A stretch of 64,000 nt of DNA from Lethocerus indicus (Eukaryota; Arthropoda; Insecta; Hemiptera; Belostomatidae). A model generated the notes under the pieces. It had not been told where the DNA came from. It searched no databases and worked only from the letters and a program-made list of their open reading frames with translations. Location of the stretch: positions 28,290,246 through 28,354,245 of the forward strand of contig JACDQD010000006.1 of NCBI GenBank assembly GCA_019843655.1. Reading direction: 5' to 3'. Position numbers and translations under genes: made by a program. This document shows positions 26,100 through 39,592 of this stretch, in pieces (within the stretch, counting starts at the first letter, position 1; the number at the start of each line of letters is the position of its first letter).

Positions 26100-29000
26100 C
26101 CAATTGTTTAATGCCAATTTACGAAAATGCGTGCACCTACGATTTCAGTAATCAAAATCGGACATCTTTCTCAGACTCCGGTAAAGAGGGATGCGTTGCG
26201 CCAGCGAAACAAATTTTTAAACAGCGCTAGTTAATCACCCCCTTTTTAAGTAATTAGCGCCGGCAATTAAGAAAGAGAGCGACCATAAAAACGTTTCTTT
26301 AGTGCCGGTGGAGGATATCACTTCATCTCTTACTCGTGTAATTTCAACGACCGCGCTCCCACCGGTTTCAGCGTTAGCCCGGTATTTTGAATACTAGGAG
26401 ATGACCAGTTGGAAAATTTTGATTACGGCTGCAGGTACGTTTACTGAAATAGATTATGTCTAAGGGTTGAATGCGGGACTGGGCAATCGCCAATTGCCGA
26501 TAACCCCAAGCTGGGGTTAGCTAAATGGGTCGACTTCAGTGACCCGCACGTGTTAAACATAAGGGCAGGCCATAAACCAAACGAGTCTTTTGCCATCGCC
26601 GGACAACCAGTGCTCCGCCTCCCGCACCATCTGGGAGAACGACTGCGCCTTTCAACGACAGAGATCTTAGGAAACGCGATTCATTTTAAAGTAACTGACG
26701 GCAAACATAGTTGTCATAAGTTGGCTCATATTATTATAAGATCCCGCTATCATCAATTATAGTAATAACTCGTCCAATTAAATAGACAGTGTTGTTCGCG
26801 TTACTTAGTTTTGACGTCACATTACTTGTCACGACAGCGTTGAAACAACAGAAGCAAGGGAGAACACTTATTTCCTAATTTTAGGGGAGATCACGGACGG
26901 CTGGGACAAAAATGTGTTCCAACGACAGCCCAGATAGTCCTAAAGGGCTGACAACGTGAAAAACGAGCGATAATATTCGATACGAGAATGGACTTCTACG
27001 CGAGTTCCCTTTCGGAGAAATGTCATGGCTACGCGAGCCATACAGAGAGATCAACCCGTCCGGTCAGCGAAACTATCCTTCCGTCTGGAGAACACCGAGG
27101 AAACACAAATATCAATGGACCGACGTTTTCGCACAAATCGACCAATATTTTCCCTTATTACAATACAGTGATAAGATCAAAAACACTCTTTCTCTTTATA
27201 ACTACCTCCGAGCTGGAAGACCCTCCCCCCCCCCACATCCAATTCAAAGTGAAAGTGCAACAGTGTAGTGGAAGCTGTGAATGTGCTAGTCAAAGTGCCT
27301 ATAGTGTTATAGTGCAGTATATACAGTGTCACCAGTTCCCAGTGATCAGTGCACCGACACCCTTTATACAGCGAGCACTGCAAGTGAACCCAAAGTGCAC
27401 TGTGAGTGAATGAAGTGAGTGTGTGGCTTAAGTTCTCGGGGGTTTTATTGTAAATTTTCCCCCATCATTACACCGATATTGTAAACAATTCAAGATTAAT
27501 GTACCGTAATATTTAAGTATATATATGTAGAAAGGCCCGCAGGCCGGAATGCATAGTTTTTATCGATGTTATATTTGTATTTGGAGAAAAATAAAATTAT
27601 CCGCGCCCTGTATCTCACGCAATGGGAAAGAGGGCCGCGTGTAAGACGAGACGAGGACGTAACTGTGGCCCGCGGCGATAACTGAGACACAACAAATATT
27701 TGACATTCGCCATCAGATCGGATCGCACACGTGCCCGCCTTCCCGGCGATTCAATTCGTCTCTACTGAAAACTTTCACGATAAGAACGTTTAATTGCATT
27801 TCCCGCATGCTGAAATCGCGAATTTCCCGGTGGGCGGCGTATATCGATACGCGTTATACCTCAAACACAGCGTTGATACCAAGAAGAACTGTTATTCAAC
27901 ACTACGGATTGAAAAAAAAATAGGATAGGTACAAAAAAAAATCTATTGTTTTCCAGGATATACAGGTATGTCGTCCGAAGGAAAACCGTTCGCAATTTTT
28001 CCCCTAGCAGAAGGAATGAAAACGTCCAGAGAGCACTTCGAACACAACAATACATTACCGCTCTCGAACATCTGGGCAGTTAATTGGCGAAGAAGAATGC
28101 AAGCAAGGAAGTAGTCAGAATGGATGTGGAGGGGGTTCGAGGGATATTGTGACATCGAAGGACGACGCCTGAACTGGACCTTGGGGTGTCTCCTCTTCCT
28201 TAACAATCAAGAAAAACGGAGGCGCGACCCAACCGTCCGAGGACTCTAATTAAGGAGATCCATTCTTTTACACCATTTTCTCAGCTCTTCCCAGTTGTCA
28301 ATTAAAAATAAAATGCGCTGTAAGGACGCCATGGACGTTGGATTGACCTTCTTAACCGATCTCGGCGAAATTAATTCTATTGACCCGAATTTCTACGCTG
28401 TACAGGAGTTTATATATACAGGCATCCGATGTGCTACTGAAGACGGCTACTGAATATCGCGAGTATTTCAATAATGGGTTTCTGGGCGTTTTGCGCTTCG
28501 TCGAGTAACCGAAACTGAAACCAGTCTCCATGCCAAGGTTAATGTTTTGCGGAAAAGACAAATTGCATTTGAGCAATCGGACTTGACCTGAAAAATTGTA
28601 AAAAAAACGGAGCCGGTTTTCCATCGAATTTTCTTTCAAAAGAGCTGGTAAACTGAAATTTGTTCCCACATGACTTAGGTTCGGAAAGTTTTAATTCACA
28701 AGCATGGAAAGTTGTATCAGTTTTGAAATACAGGTAAATTCACTTGGGCCAATCTTTGAGAACTTGCAAATTTAAAAAATTCAAATCTTTGGGCAGTAAT
28801 GAAGTAATAAGGCAGTAAAGGTTAAGTAGCCGAATATTTCCACTTTAATCCAAGGTAACGGCTAGTAATTTAAATTCATCCTGCCAATGTCGTCTTACGC
28901 GGCCGACCGAATACTTTATCGCGTAATTGAAGGGGGCTATGCTTGCGTAAATTTTTCCGAAATCTATTATTTTGATCTATCCCCGATTATGGGAGAAATG

Positions 29001-32000
29001 TCTCCGGGCTACCGGTTCTGATCTTATTATTAGGACGAGCGGCGGTAACACACCGTCAGAGGAAGCACACCCGGCGGGCGTGTCCAACCGTGGACGAGGC
29101 AAACCGTGAAAAAACGATTTTCCAAATAATTCATAGCAATCGTCGAGGGAAATCGCGGCTCGGACGGTGGCGTTATAAGAAGGCCGGAGTGGGGAGGGGG
29201 GGATTTAACCCTCGAAAGTCGAAGAATCGCATTCGTTGACCTTCCAAGTGGGAGCCGCGATGCGGTCACCGCGGTGAAATCAATTCCTCAACTTCGACCT
29301 TTGAATAACATTGTTCCATTTTCGAACAGCGTTTTCCAATACAAGTTCAAATGACCGACTTCGCCCCCCCCCCGTTGTACGATAAAAGCCCGAGAGCTCG
29401 AAGCTGATATAAATTTTCCAGTCAACTTTCTCCCCGGTAGCCGATATTCAACCAACGGCGATTATTTTCGCACTCTCATTATTCGAAACTCCGCGCAAGG
29501 CGGAATTATGAAACGGCGAATTAGCGTCAAAACATTATTGAATTTATAAATACGGAATCGGCTTCTGTTTTATTGCCGAGATCTAGTCAGAAATTTGGCC
29601 GAAATATTTAGTGCGGAATCTAGAAGTCAGATATTTACTGACCAGCCAAACATATTTGAGCCGGATACTAATCAGTAGAACTCGCTGTAGTTTGTTGTAA
29701 TTGTTAAATTTATATTTTCCATAATTTAATCCACGTATCCCCATTTGGATTCCCATTTCTATTCAACTTCAAGAATCTATTTCCTTACCGACTCAAATTG
29801 AATAACGAAGCATTCAGGTTAACGATCCTTAGGTTAATGATACTTTTTATTTAAAAAGGGGTCAGACAATTCGAGGTACGGACCTAGGGATGAATATATA
29901 GCCAAAAATTAAAGCAAGATTTGAATCGAACTCTGGCTGCCAAACTTCCATTATTTTTTGTAAAATTTTGTTCAACAATTTAAAACACGTTGTTCTATCG
30001 TGTAACGCTCCATTTGTACTGACCCTAAACTGTCGGGTGTCAAATGGTTTTTTTAATAGGGTTGCCCTAACTTTACTGCAACAAAAACCAGCAAACTGCT
30101 GTTTAAAGCTGCCAACTGCATTATCCATTTATACGGTTCAAGCACCGCGTGTCGGGGAATAAGAAAGGGATGTCTGCTACTCCAAACTACTATGCGCTCC
30201 TGCTCCCCCATTATCCGACGATTACAATTAATCTCCCAGGCGTTGTGGCACGAAAGCAACAACAAGAACAACAACAACAACAACAAAAACAACAAAATAC
30301 AAGGGGGTGGGGGGGGCACTTTCGAACCGGGAGCCGGTGGAATTATGCGGTCCGTTTGCCGTTTCGACGGGCATTATTTTCGTTTCGGACAATTTCGCCC
30401 AGGGGAGGGAAAGTGGTCGAATTCGTCGGGGGCGAAGAATGCCCCAATGTCAGAAGAAAATATTCGGTCGACTATTGAAGTAGTTATTTTCGGAGATGGT
30501 TAGAAGTGATTCAGCCGCGAAGTGTCAAAATCGGACGATCTCAATCGTAAATTGAATTTCAACTATTCCTCTACCTTGAAAATTCAAAGAATTCAATCAT
30601 AAAATTTTATAGTGATTGTTTAATGCTCAATTACCAAAAAAATGAAACACCATGAAACCGATCTTGTTGTCAATAGCCTCAGTCTAAGACACGAGATTGA
30701 GAGGATTTAGAATATGACACCTATTCCACTTTCTATCGGGCGGTAAGGATAATTTTTTTTACATTTAATCTACCTCATTTCTGTTTATTCGAGAAAATTA
30801 AAACCGAAACCAATCAATTTTAGTGTATATTTATCGGTTTATATAAATCGTACGAATATTTTGACGTTTAGACGATAAACCAAACCGTCATGTCCAGGCA
30901 CTTAATAGTCATTATTTCATATACATTTCATGAAAGAAACAGTAGAAAATTAACCGATAAGAGGATTAGGTTAAATTTTTGTTTAACTGTAGATATTTTT
31001 AAGTTTTAATATATTGTTAGAAACGAATCCCATTACAGTAGGGAGGACCGTTGATTTTAAACGCAGGGTAAAGGACTTAATGGGCAAGCGGAAAAAACCC
31101 TATATATCGTTGCATTAAGACAATAAACATTTGATGTAAGGTTACCCGTTCCACGGTCGAATCAGGTCCTTCGCATTTTATAAAATATGCAAATCTTCCG
31201 AGCATAATATTAAAGCAGCGACCGTGAAAAGTCGACTCCGTAATACAAATTTGCGCGGGTCTGAGCATTAATTAATACTGCCTACTTCAGTACTTAGTAC
31301 CAGCAAAAGTACTGGGCAACATTATTTTTATCGCATAATTCCCTGAATAAGTCTTTTTCGGACTTCAAATCTCTTGTACAAAAGTTCAAATCCTGACGCA
31401 GGCTATCATCAACTGTCTGGTTCTTTAAGAAAGCGTGCATGGAAATGATGCCATGCAATATTGAATTGACTTCAGTATCGCATATAACCCAACAAGAGAT
31501 GGGCAATTTAAACGTGATTTTCCACAGTGGACAGTGTCTGACAGTGAAACGGACGCGTAGAAGGCAAACGACAAAAGTGAAAGTTAAATATTAATAGGGG
31601 AGCAATCAAATGTATCCGCTCGAAGCTCTTGACGTTATTAATACGGGTTACGGTCAACGGAGTAATATCAGATTGAAGGGGAATAAGACAGTGAAAGCGG
31701 TTCTGAAAAGCTGAAGATGGAAAGGCCGTAGATGAAACGCAAGTAGGCGAATTTCCGTTCGACAGGATATATTCAGTAGAATGTATCCTTTATTAAACTT
31801 GTCGAACTTGTGAAACAGATACAGGAGAATACAGCCGGCCGGGTTTTATTTACGGTAAACAGTCCCACGTGGTACAAACAATAAAAATGACTTTCGGCGC
31901 CAATTACCAAGAAGTGTACAGTTAGCCGGGACGGTCTGAAATTTTTCCCAAGCTTGGCCCACGCTAATTCGAATTTATGCTCAGCCGTAAAATATAGAGA

Positions 32001-32185
32001 CCTGCAGAGTGTAATTAGCCGGAAAACGAACTGCACACGCCGACCAACCGAAGCTCCGACAACACCGAGTTACTACTAACGCGATGATGCGATTCTACCG
32101 TAAGATTACGCGCAGCGTAATTTTGCAATTTTTCAGCGCTACAGTTCAGTCTGCTGCTTCGTAGAGACGTTTTATCGTCCAAGAA
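26100..32185. other. Gene-poor region
   Basis: Apart from the AGTG-rich stretch at 27.24-27.42 kb, and an ACA/CAA-rich run at 30256-30297 that yields poly-Gln and poly-Asn frames, nothing recognisable. Several C8-C9 runs are present. Confidence 0.4.
27240..27420 (+). other. GTG/AGTG-rich stretch, possible noncoding first exon
   Basis: Dense AGTGNNAGTG-type repetition (GTGAAAGTGCAACAGTG, GTAGTGGAAGCTGTGAATG...) ending in GTGAGTGAATG, which can serve as a donor. Arthropod 5' UTRs often show this AGTG composition. The frame open through it (26988-27413) resembles no known protein. Which gene it would serve is unknown. Confidence 0.2.
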
Positions 32186-32342
32186 TCATTCGTCAGACGA
32201 GCAGATGGACGACATTTGTACAACTGTTGAACACGGCGACGACATTTCCTTTTGACGAACAGTAGATGGTCGGAAATCATACGGCAAATCATAAGAATCG
32301 TTGACATTCTTCAACATGTTTTGCTGCAGCATCGATACTTGA
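32186..32342 (-). CDS. Candidate 3'-terminal coding exon (unrecognised)
   Basis: Good acceptor (CCTCAGCTGTATTCCAG), one base, 51 codons and TGA. The peptide has a cytoplasmic-tail character: QVSMLQQNML, NDSYDLPYDFRPSTVRQ, and an acidic end SSICSSDE. AATAAA motifs on the same strand lie at about 31848 and 31790, a plausible 3' UTR distance. No family recognised. May be the end of a minus-strand gene whose upstream exons include 36.1 and 38.7 kb. Confidence 0.3.
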
Positions 32343-33960
32343 CTGGAATACAGCTGAGGAAACAGCTCCCCGGGCAATAGAAAACTGCACTCTAAAGTAG
32401 GCCCGGAGTAAGGGCCGAATCACTCACACACACTAAGTTGCAGTACTTTCCAATTAAAATTTCTACGGCTGGTACAAAATTGCGAAATCATATCGGCTAC
32501 AATGATACCGTGACGAATAAACAGCTAATAATAAATGGGTCAGTTGGGCGAAAGGTGGAAAATACATAATAAACACTGCCTACATAAACCGGCGGCTCCG
32601 CCCAACGCCTCTATATATTGGCCGTTGTCCCCCAACCGGGAGTATCTCAATCTTTGTTCGGTTTCGCTTTGTTCAATTCAAATCCGGATTGAATACTGAA
32701 CAAGGGGCGTTTATTCCAGTAAATACGATCAATTTAAGCCGCCTTCTCATTAAAAGTATTTCTACGATGCGTTTGACATTATTATTGTACGACTCTGTCA
32801 TTAAATCTTTTAGTTTGACGTCGATTTTACGCCTCGCCATAAAACAGAATTGCGGGTGGGCGGTGAATAAGAATCTTAAATTTTTCCGACCAGCTTATTT
32901 CGATTATTCGTACGAGCAATATAGTCGCGGCCGATTACGGTTATTACGAGGGTAATCGCGAAACCGATTACCGGAAAATGAAAACCAAAAAAAAAAACTT
33001 AAACAGTTTAATTTCAATGAAAAGGTTAGTCACAATTCTGCATACCTAATACTGTAATGTCATCATGATATCATACCTATTCAAATGCATATGTATGAAT
33101 GAAAAAGTGAATAGTCCATTAAATGAAAAAAAATGTTCATGAAGCGCATCGCATTGTTACTGTTCTCTGTTATATCATTGTTCCTCTCTTAGGCAGTTAT
33201 TAAATAGAAAATATAAAAAAAAATACGTATACGAAATTTTAGAGTGTCGAAGCAACAAATCACAGCCGACAAGTTTTCAAGACATTGTGCTTATTTTTAA
33301 GGCTTGTTAGTGTCCTAAGTAATTCGATCGATACATCATAATTGGGGACGGGACGACAGAAGCTTCTGGTTCTGTCTAGAATATAGACTTGACAAGTCGA
33401 TTAATCGGAAATAGAAATAAATAAATATAGCCCTGTGTAATAACGACGGTGAAAAGGCGAAAAACCGGCCCCACAGTAAGGAGCTGAACTGAAGGGAGGA
33501 GACAAAGAAATCCGGAGTTTTTCCACAGCTGAACGTTAAATGCGCACAAAGAAACTGGTAATCGCATTACTCGGTTCCAGTATTTAATAAGACATGAATA
33601 ATTGCCACAAGATCCGAGCGCAGTGTTCTTGGCACGCTTTCTTCGTTCCGACTGTCGTTTCGCCCACTCGGGACACAGAAAGCCCCTTCAATTCAGGTAA
33701 AGTTTTGTTCGTGGGGAAAATTAGAACGCATTTTGACCTTCAGGCCAAGTCCACTTTCCGTAAAACTTGAGTGCGGAAAACTGTCGAGAAGAAGAAAGCA
33801 GTTGATTAACCGGGCCAATGATTAGCTTATTTAAAGTACCATTAATACCGGCGGAATGAATACTAACGAATAACAACGAGTTTACCGCTGAAAAGCTTAA
33901 TGGATGACCACTTTGGATGTCACTTGTACTTTGTGTTGAGTTGGGGATGGTATGGGATTT

Positions 33961-34172
33961 TTTTTTTTTTTTAAATGGGCATAAGTCTATGTCGGTCAAG
34001 AGATTGTATGTTGAACTTAATGGATGGGCTTAAAATGCCGGTACAAAGCTCACACGCGGCTCTTCTTCCACATTAAATGATTCACACACGCGCGCGATAA
34101 GCGTCGTTTAATTAATTAATTACATTATAGATCATATCTGACGGTGCAAACCATTTGAATTGCAAATGCTTT
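33961..34172 (-). repeat. Dispersed repeat B, copy 1 (inverted relative to 43461-43660)
   Basis: GTCGGTCAAGAGATTGTATG, TTAAAATGCCGGTACAAAGC, ATTAAATGATTCACACACG and CGGTGCAAACCATTTGAATT all occur inverted and in the same order at 43461-43660. Confidence 0.85.
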
Positions 34173-35381
34173 ACGTCGACTGGTAACCATATGGAGTTCC
34201 CCAAAGTCTGATTACTACGAGCACGCGTTCTGTTAATTCATTTAATGCTCGGCCAACACGCCAACAGATAACAGGCCGGAAATTAATACTTGTGAAATTC
34301 CACAAAAAAATTGCAATACCCACATTTTGATTGGGCACAGTTTTCCTTTCTAACCCCGAAGAGGGTGGGTGGGCGGTTAAGGCCAGCGCAAATAGACGTC
34401 GTCCCATTAGGTACTCCCAAGGACTTTACAGTGATGAATCCGCGCCCACATTAGCGAACGGCATCCCCTTGTTTTTATTTTTTCAAAAAAAAAAAAAAGA
34501 AAAAGGTTCGAACAGTCCGAGTTTGGAAAGCGGTCAAAACGGGAGATCGCCGGGTCCGACCAGCTGGCCGAGCGGGACTTACCGTATCAAGATCAAGTTG
34601 AAGGCATTCAACCTCATTGAGGAAGTACACAACTTAGCGAATAGCGAATTTAATTAAGTGACATCTGCGCGTCAAACGTTACGGCCCCTGGGACGAAACT
34701 GTATTCGAGAATTGTAGCGGGACAATCGCGAATGTATTTCCTGTTTCGCGTATATTTCGTTCGCTACACAATAACAACATACAACAACAATAACAACAAC
34801 AATAATATCATTCGAACGATTATTCCAATTGTCAGCCGGGGGAATAGGTTCGACATTCGAGACGCGAAAATTGGGCCGGCCTTCCTGAATGGCGAACGCG
34901 GATTTCCAGCAATTCTATTCAACTGCTTAAAAAAACGGCCGGAGCACAAGGGAGCTCTTCTCGGAGGAGTTCACGTTTAATGTAATGCCGTCACCGCGCC
35001 ATACGGCCCCACAGATACCGTTCTTTGTTCATAAAGCCGGTCGGCGTGAGACGAGGTGTAATGAATGAATCTATAATTGGCGACACGCGGGGAACACCTG
35101 GTGATTGACTATTCGCCAGATTTTCGGAAATTTTCCATCCAGCTTTTCAGAAGCCGAACCGACGTGCGATAAATAGACGAGGGCGGTCATAAGCATGGGC
35201 CTACAGTAAGCTGGGGTCGAAATAAATAACTTATAACGAGCTTGTTTCCCGAAGCAAATTATTCCGCAGCGGAACGAATTATTTATTCTAATGAAGGAGC
35301 TCATACATAGTTTCGGGATATTTAGTTTCGTGGGTTTTCTCCGGCATGGCATAAGAAATATATATTTTTTCGATATACCTG
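34173..35381. other. No gene recognised
   Basis: Contains an A12 run near 34486 and an AAC/AAT-rich patch near 34778-34805. No supported exon. Confidence 0.45.
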
Positions 35382-35840
35382 TGTGTGTGGTCTGCGAGGG
35401 GTTGGAATACTGTAGGTTCGTGATGTTTCTGTCTCCTCTCGCTGGTTTGATCCTTTGCTAGACCGGTTTCGGCTGCTCGCCATCTTCAGTAGCGCTGTGT
35501 TAGTCACAGTCTTGTGGATGTTTTTTGGAGCATCCTCACTGCCCACTGTCACTTTCACATGTACTGTAATGTTTGTCAGTTATGTCAGTCGTTTATATAT
35601 ATATGTGTTCTGTTATTGTTATTGGGTGTTATGTTTGTCTTCGGATTTTGTTAATCCGTTTTTCAAAAGTGTGAGCACATGTGAAAGTGACAGTGGGCAG
35701 TGAGGATGCCCCAAAAAACATCCAAAGCGCTAACAGTGACTAACACAGCGCTACTGAAGACGGCGAGCGGCCGAAACCGGTCTAGCAAAAGACCTAGCCA
35801 GCGAGAGGAGACAGAAACATCACGGACCTACAGTAAAATT
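35382..35840. mobile_element. FB family full inverted pair
   Basis: Left arm ACCTGTGTGTGTGGTCTGCG through GCTAGACCGGTTTCGG and CATCTTCAGTAGCGC to TTTCACATGTACTG. Spacer with a TATATATA patch. Right arm ACATGTGAAAGTGACAGTGG through GCGCTACTGAAGACGGCGAG and CCGAAACCGGTCTAGC to ACCTACAG. The arms are complementary over ~150-180 bases. Confidence 0.85.
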
Positions 35841-36122
35841 AATATACTTTCACGCTTATTTATAGCGAAATTTTTTTATAGCTGAAATATTTTTTCGAAC
35901 GCGAGCTTTTCAATCGCAATTGACTATAGTTGGCAATAAGTTATAATTGCAGGTCGAATTACGTTCTATCCAGTTTGATGATATCCAGTTCGAGAGGTAC
36001 AAAGAAACAAGAAACAGAGTTCGACGATAAACGCGGCTCAATTGACTAACGACAACAGCGGGGATAAAACCAATCATTCAATTATATTTCGATCGTCGAT
36101 AGATCGAAAAATTGGGACTTAC

Positions 36123-36194
36123 AGTACGTGCCCGTAACCGTTGCCGGAGCGATTCGAAAGACGGCCGTTGAAAATATTTCCATTAGTATTTCGA
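36123..36194 (-). CDS. Candidate 72-base internal exon (unrecognised)
   Basis: Pyrimidine-rich acceptor ending TTTGAG, then one base plus 23 codons, RNTNGNIFNGRLSNRSGNGY..., and a consensus donor CT|GTAAGTCC. Entry (1 base) and exit (2 bases) phases match both its neighbours, at 38739 upstream and 32342 downstream. -GAG acceptors are uncommon. Confidence 0.2.
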
Positions 36195-38282
36195 CTCAAA
36201 TAAATCGACAAAGAGGTAGAGTGGCACTTTCAGGCAGGGGTTCCCAACCAGATAAAATTTTAATTTTTTGATTATATTAACCTCACTTTTGGTTATATAC
36301 TATAAAAATTTAGGGTGCGTAAATGAAGGTTGGGAACCTTCGATCGGACTCCTCCTCCTTCTTGCACGACGGTATCCTGTGCTCCGAAGCACCGCCCTTG
36401 ATCCTGTAGCGGCCCGGTCAACAACACACAGAAACGTGTTCCGATAAGAGATCCCAAATATCAGCGGACGTAATGAAACGCTTTCAATTTCCGAATCTGG
36501 AGCTAGGGTGGTGGGCGCGCGGCCGATGGGTGTGGTCGTCTGGGGGCCGCAACCTCGTTCCGGTGGTGGGGCACGTCCACGGGAGTCGGTCGTCCTTACG
36601 CGCCACATTTCTAATAAGAACAATTGTCGCCGGCACAGCATATTATATTAGAAAGTCCGGTTCGCGATTTATGAACCCTGCCGGTGAAGTTTGCGCGCAG
36701 ATGTACCCCCCCTCGATACCAATTATCTATCGGACTGGGGTTCGGGGGTCGTTCGACCCACGCCCGCCCAATAGCCGGGTGTAATTGCGGCCTAGACCCG
36801 ATTAATGGGGCGACCTCTCTGAATGGGGAGGCCCACGTGGAATCGGAGCTAAGCATTGAGCGAGAACGATCCAATCGTAAACACCCGGAGACAGGCTCTG
36901 ACTTCATTATACAGTAAAAAAAAAATAAAAAAAATATTTCAAATACTTCCTTCGAAAGACTGGACGAAATCCGAAGACAGATTTCAATATGGATAGTGTA
37001 AAAAAAAAATTAAGACGAAAGCGAAGATACAAAATAACTCTTTCTTCGTCACCATTCCACTATACGAGGGCGATGTCTAAAATAAGAATAACAATATGCA
37101 GTCCGAAATTTACGAAATTGAGCATATTCTGAGTAATGAATTTTAAAAAAGTGACGCGAATTACACCTATGTTGATGGCCAGATTTTAAAATCTGGAACG
37201 GACAAGAAAGCGCTTCTGCTGTCCACTCGGAGCGCACAATTAGACGCGTCAAAAACGAAAGCGCGTTATTTATTTTAAAAGACGTTTATGCTGTTCGATT
37301 GTAAATCATTCCAAAATGGAAAGTACATTCGCCAACGCTCGACGGGTAAAGTTTTCATCACGCATCTGACTTTAATTGTTCGCCTTATGCGAGATTAAAA
37401 ACCCGTAATACTAACCGAAGTGACATTTAGTATTGTATTGTCTTATGAACGTGTACGATATAAGATACTATTTCCAACTATGGAACAAGGATTTTCTCCT
37501 CCTTAAAATAAAGAGAATAGTCAACATAAAGAAAACAAAGAATGTGCATTTACCTAATCTAAACAGTCGACAAATCAACTTTACGTGTATTTAACTAAGT
37601 AGCGATGTTTCACTTTACTTAACTGACAGGACTTTAACAAACAAAAATAAGCATCGTAATATAGTAATTAAGATATTGTGGTCATTAAATTATGTATTAG
37701 AAATTTCAACCATTTCCCCTCATTTCCTAAACTGGGAAATATTTATGATTTTTTATTTTTGACTTTTATAATTATGATGATTCCTCGTATTATACATACT
37801 GAACTGTCGTCCGATGAGAGACTATTTAATGCGACTACTGACTGGGTAAAATTTAAACGATACAATAAAATTTTGAACATAGTTCGACTGAAAGTCGTAT
37901 AATTGAGCGTAGTTCAAATAAAAGTCTTATAATTGACCGTACCGCCGAAGAATTGAAAAACTGGTTTGTAATGGGCGCTAATTGCCTGAGTCAAAATGTC
38001 AAAAATAACTGCACGGCTATAAAAGTACCCAAGATCCTGCCACGGAGAGAAACCTTCGTCTTTCTGGGGACGCCGTTTCTCTGAACGACAGATGTAAGTT
38101 GAGCAGAAATTTACCATTATTGAAGTAAACGATTAGATAACGAAATACCGCGAAATATCTGAGCGACAGGAGAGATGACATAGAGGCTGTGGGGTCGCTC
38201 TACACATTTTGCGTGAAAATTGAAAAAAAAACGCCGAAAAATAAGGATAAAATCAACACTAAATACAAGCTGACGTAAGCGT
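36195..38282. other. No gene recognised
   Basis: A GC-rich patch at 36480-36900 with open chance frames on both strands. TATAAAAG near 38018 followed ~75 bases later by GTAAGT is a possible core promoter plus leader, but no ORF follows. Confidence 0.4.
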
Positions 38283-38350
38283 TTTAGGTCTAGCGAAAAT
38301 CGAAACCGGTTGAGAGGAGACAGAAACACAACAAATCGCAGACCACAAAA
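38283..38350 (+). mobile_element. FB family fragment
   Basis: TCTAGCGAAAATCGAAACCGG, then GAGAGGAGACAGAAACACAA, CAGACCACAAAACGG. Internally deleted right arm. Confidence 0.6.
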
Positions 38351-38738
38351 CGGATATTTACAGTTTTTAGCAGTCTCGCTCTATTCAGACGGTGGAAACC
38401 CGCGAAAACTCAAATCTGAAAACTGTCTCCCAACTAGCAAACCTCGAAGGAAAATCACTATTATCAGTGTTTCTAATTTTATTGAGTCGACTGGTCGGAT
38501 CGAAGTACAAAGTGAATTTAGAAACCCCTCGGTAACGAAACCGTGAACGAACAGTCCCATCAAGTTTACACGAAAACGAGAGGATAAAACCCTTTTTATT
38601 TCAAGTATCTGTAACAACATCTGCAGGCCGGAGAGGTAAAAGTCTTCTGGACGGACACCTGGGGCTTGATTCCTCGGGATCGGAAAACGAAAGAAAAATG
38701 AAGTGGACACCGATATTGTTCTAAATGTAGGGACTTAC

Positions 38739-38845
38739 CTTGGTGCGAGATGCTGAGACAGAGAGCTGGACGGGTAGTAGGACTTGTGTGTTAGTAGGTA
38801 GACGAGGAGGAGGCCTTTGAGACGTGCGGTGATGTCAGTGACCAT
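38739..38845 (-). CDS. Candidate exon (unrecognised), start uncertain
   Basis: Open frame from an ATG at 38845 (MVTDITARLKG...) through KSYYPSSSLSQHLAP to a consensus donor AAG|GTAAGTCC, leaving two bases. The phase fits the candidate exon at 36123-36194. No family recognised. The 5' limit could be an acceptor rather than this ATG. GC-rich context makes chance ORFs likely. Confidence 0.2.
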
Positions 38846-39059
38846 ACGGCCATCCCACGCGCACTCTCCCTTCTTCCAGGACTACCTGCACCCCCGCAAT
38901 CCACCTCTTTAAAAACGGATACAGGGTTTTTTTTTTCTTTTTTCTTGCGCGGCCCCCCAACAACCTGAAGAGGGCCACTGAAAGACGAACCGATGCCGCT
39001 TCCAATATAGCACACTTTGTGTGTATTTCGCCTGAGTATATAGGAAGGAAGACAGAATC

Positions 39060-39427
39060 TGATATACCTGTTTTGTGGCCCTGCGAGGGGTTGGAATATA
39101 CTGTAGGTTCGTGATGTTTCTCTCTCCTCTCGCTGCTGTTTGGCCGTTTGCTAGACCGGTTTGTCGGCCGCTCGCCGTCTTCAGTAGCGCCCTGTGTGTT
39201 AGTCACTGTTAGGCACTTTGGATGTTTTCTGGGTTATCCCCAAACAAATCTTACGGTACATGTGAGAGTGACAGTGGGCAGGGCAGTGAGGATGCCCCCA
39301 GAAAAACATCCAAAGTGCTGACAGCGACTAACACGCAGCGCTACTGAAGATGGCGAGCGGCCGACAAAACCGGTCTAGCAAAAGACCAAACAGCAGCGAG
39401 AGGAGACGGAAACATCACGAACCTACA
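39060..39427 (-). mobile_element. FB retroposon copy with 12-bp target duplication
   Basis: Complete inverted-arm copy in reverse orientation: begins TGATATACCTGTTTTGTGG, ends GAACCTACAG. GAAGACAGAATC flanks it exactly, at 39048-39059 and 39428-39439 (the last G of the element may belong to the repeat). Both arms carry the ACCGGTCTAG hairpin. Confidence 0.85.
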
Positions 39428-39592
39428 GAAGACAGAATCAATAATCTGTTAACATCCGCCGTGTAAAAAGATGTTAGCATTGATATTACAGAAATTTTAT
39501 CTATATCGTATTCTATGCCATATGTAACTTTATCTATAGATTGGCGCTGTATCGATGCCAAAATAATGGAGAGAAGCGCCGGTCTGACATAT

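Noticed and set aside
26988..27413. 141-codon plus-strand ORF
   Set aside because: Its second half is the AGTG-rich stretch. No homology, and an alternative frame is also open over the first half.
31294..31506. Minus-strand ORF of 70 codons
   Set aside because: No acceptor or donor at suitable places and no recognisable domain.
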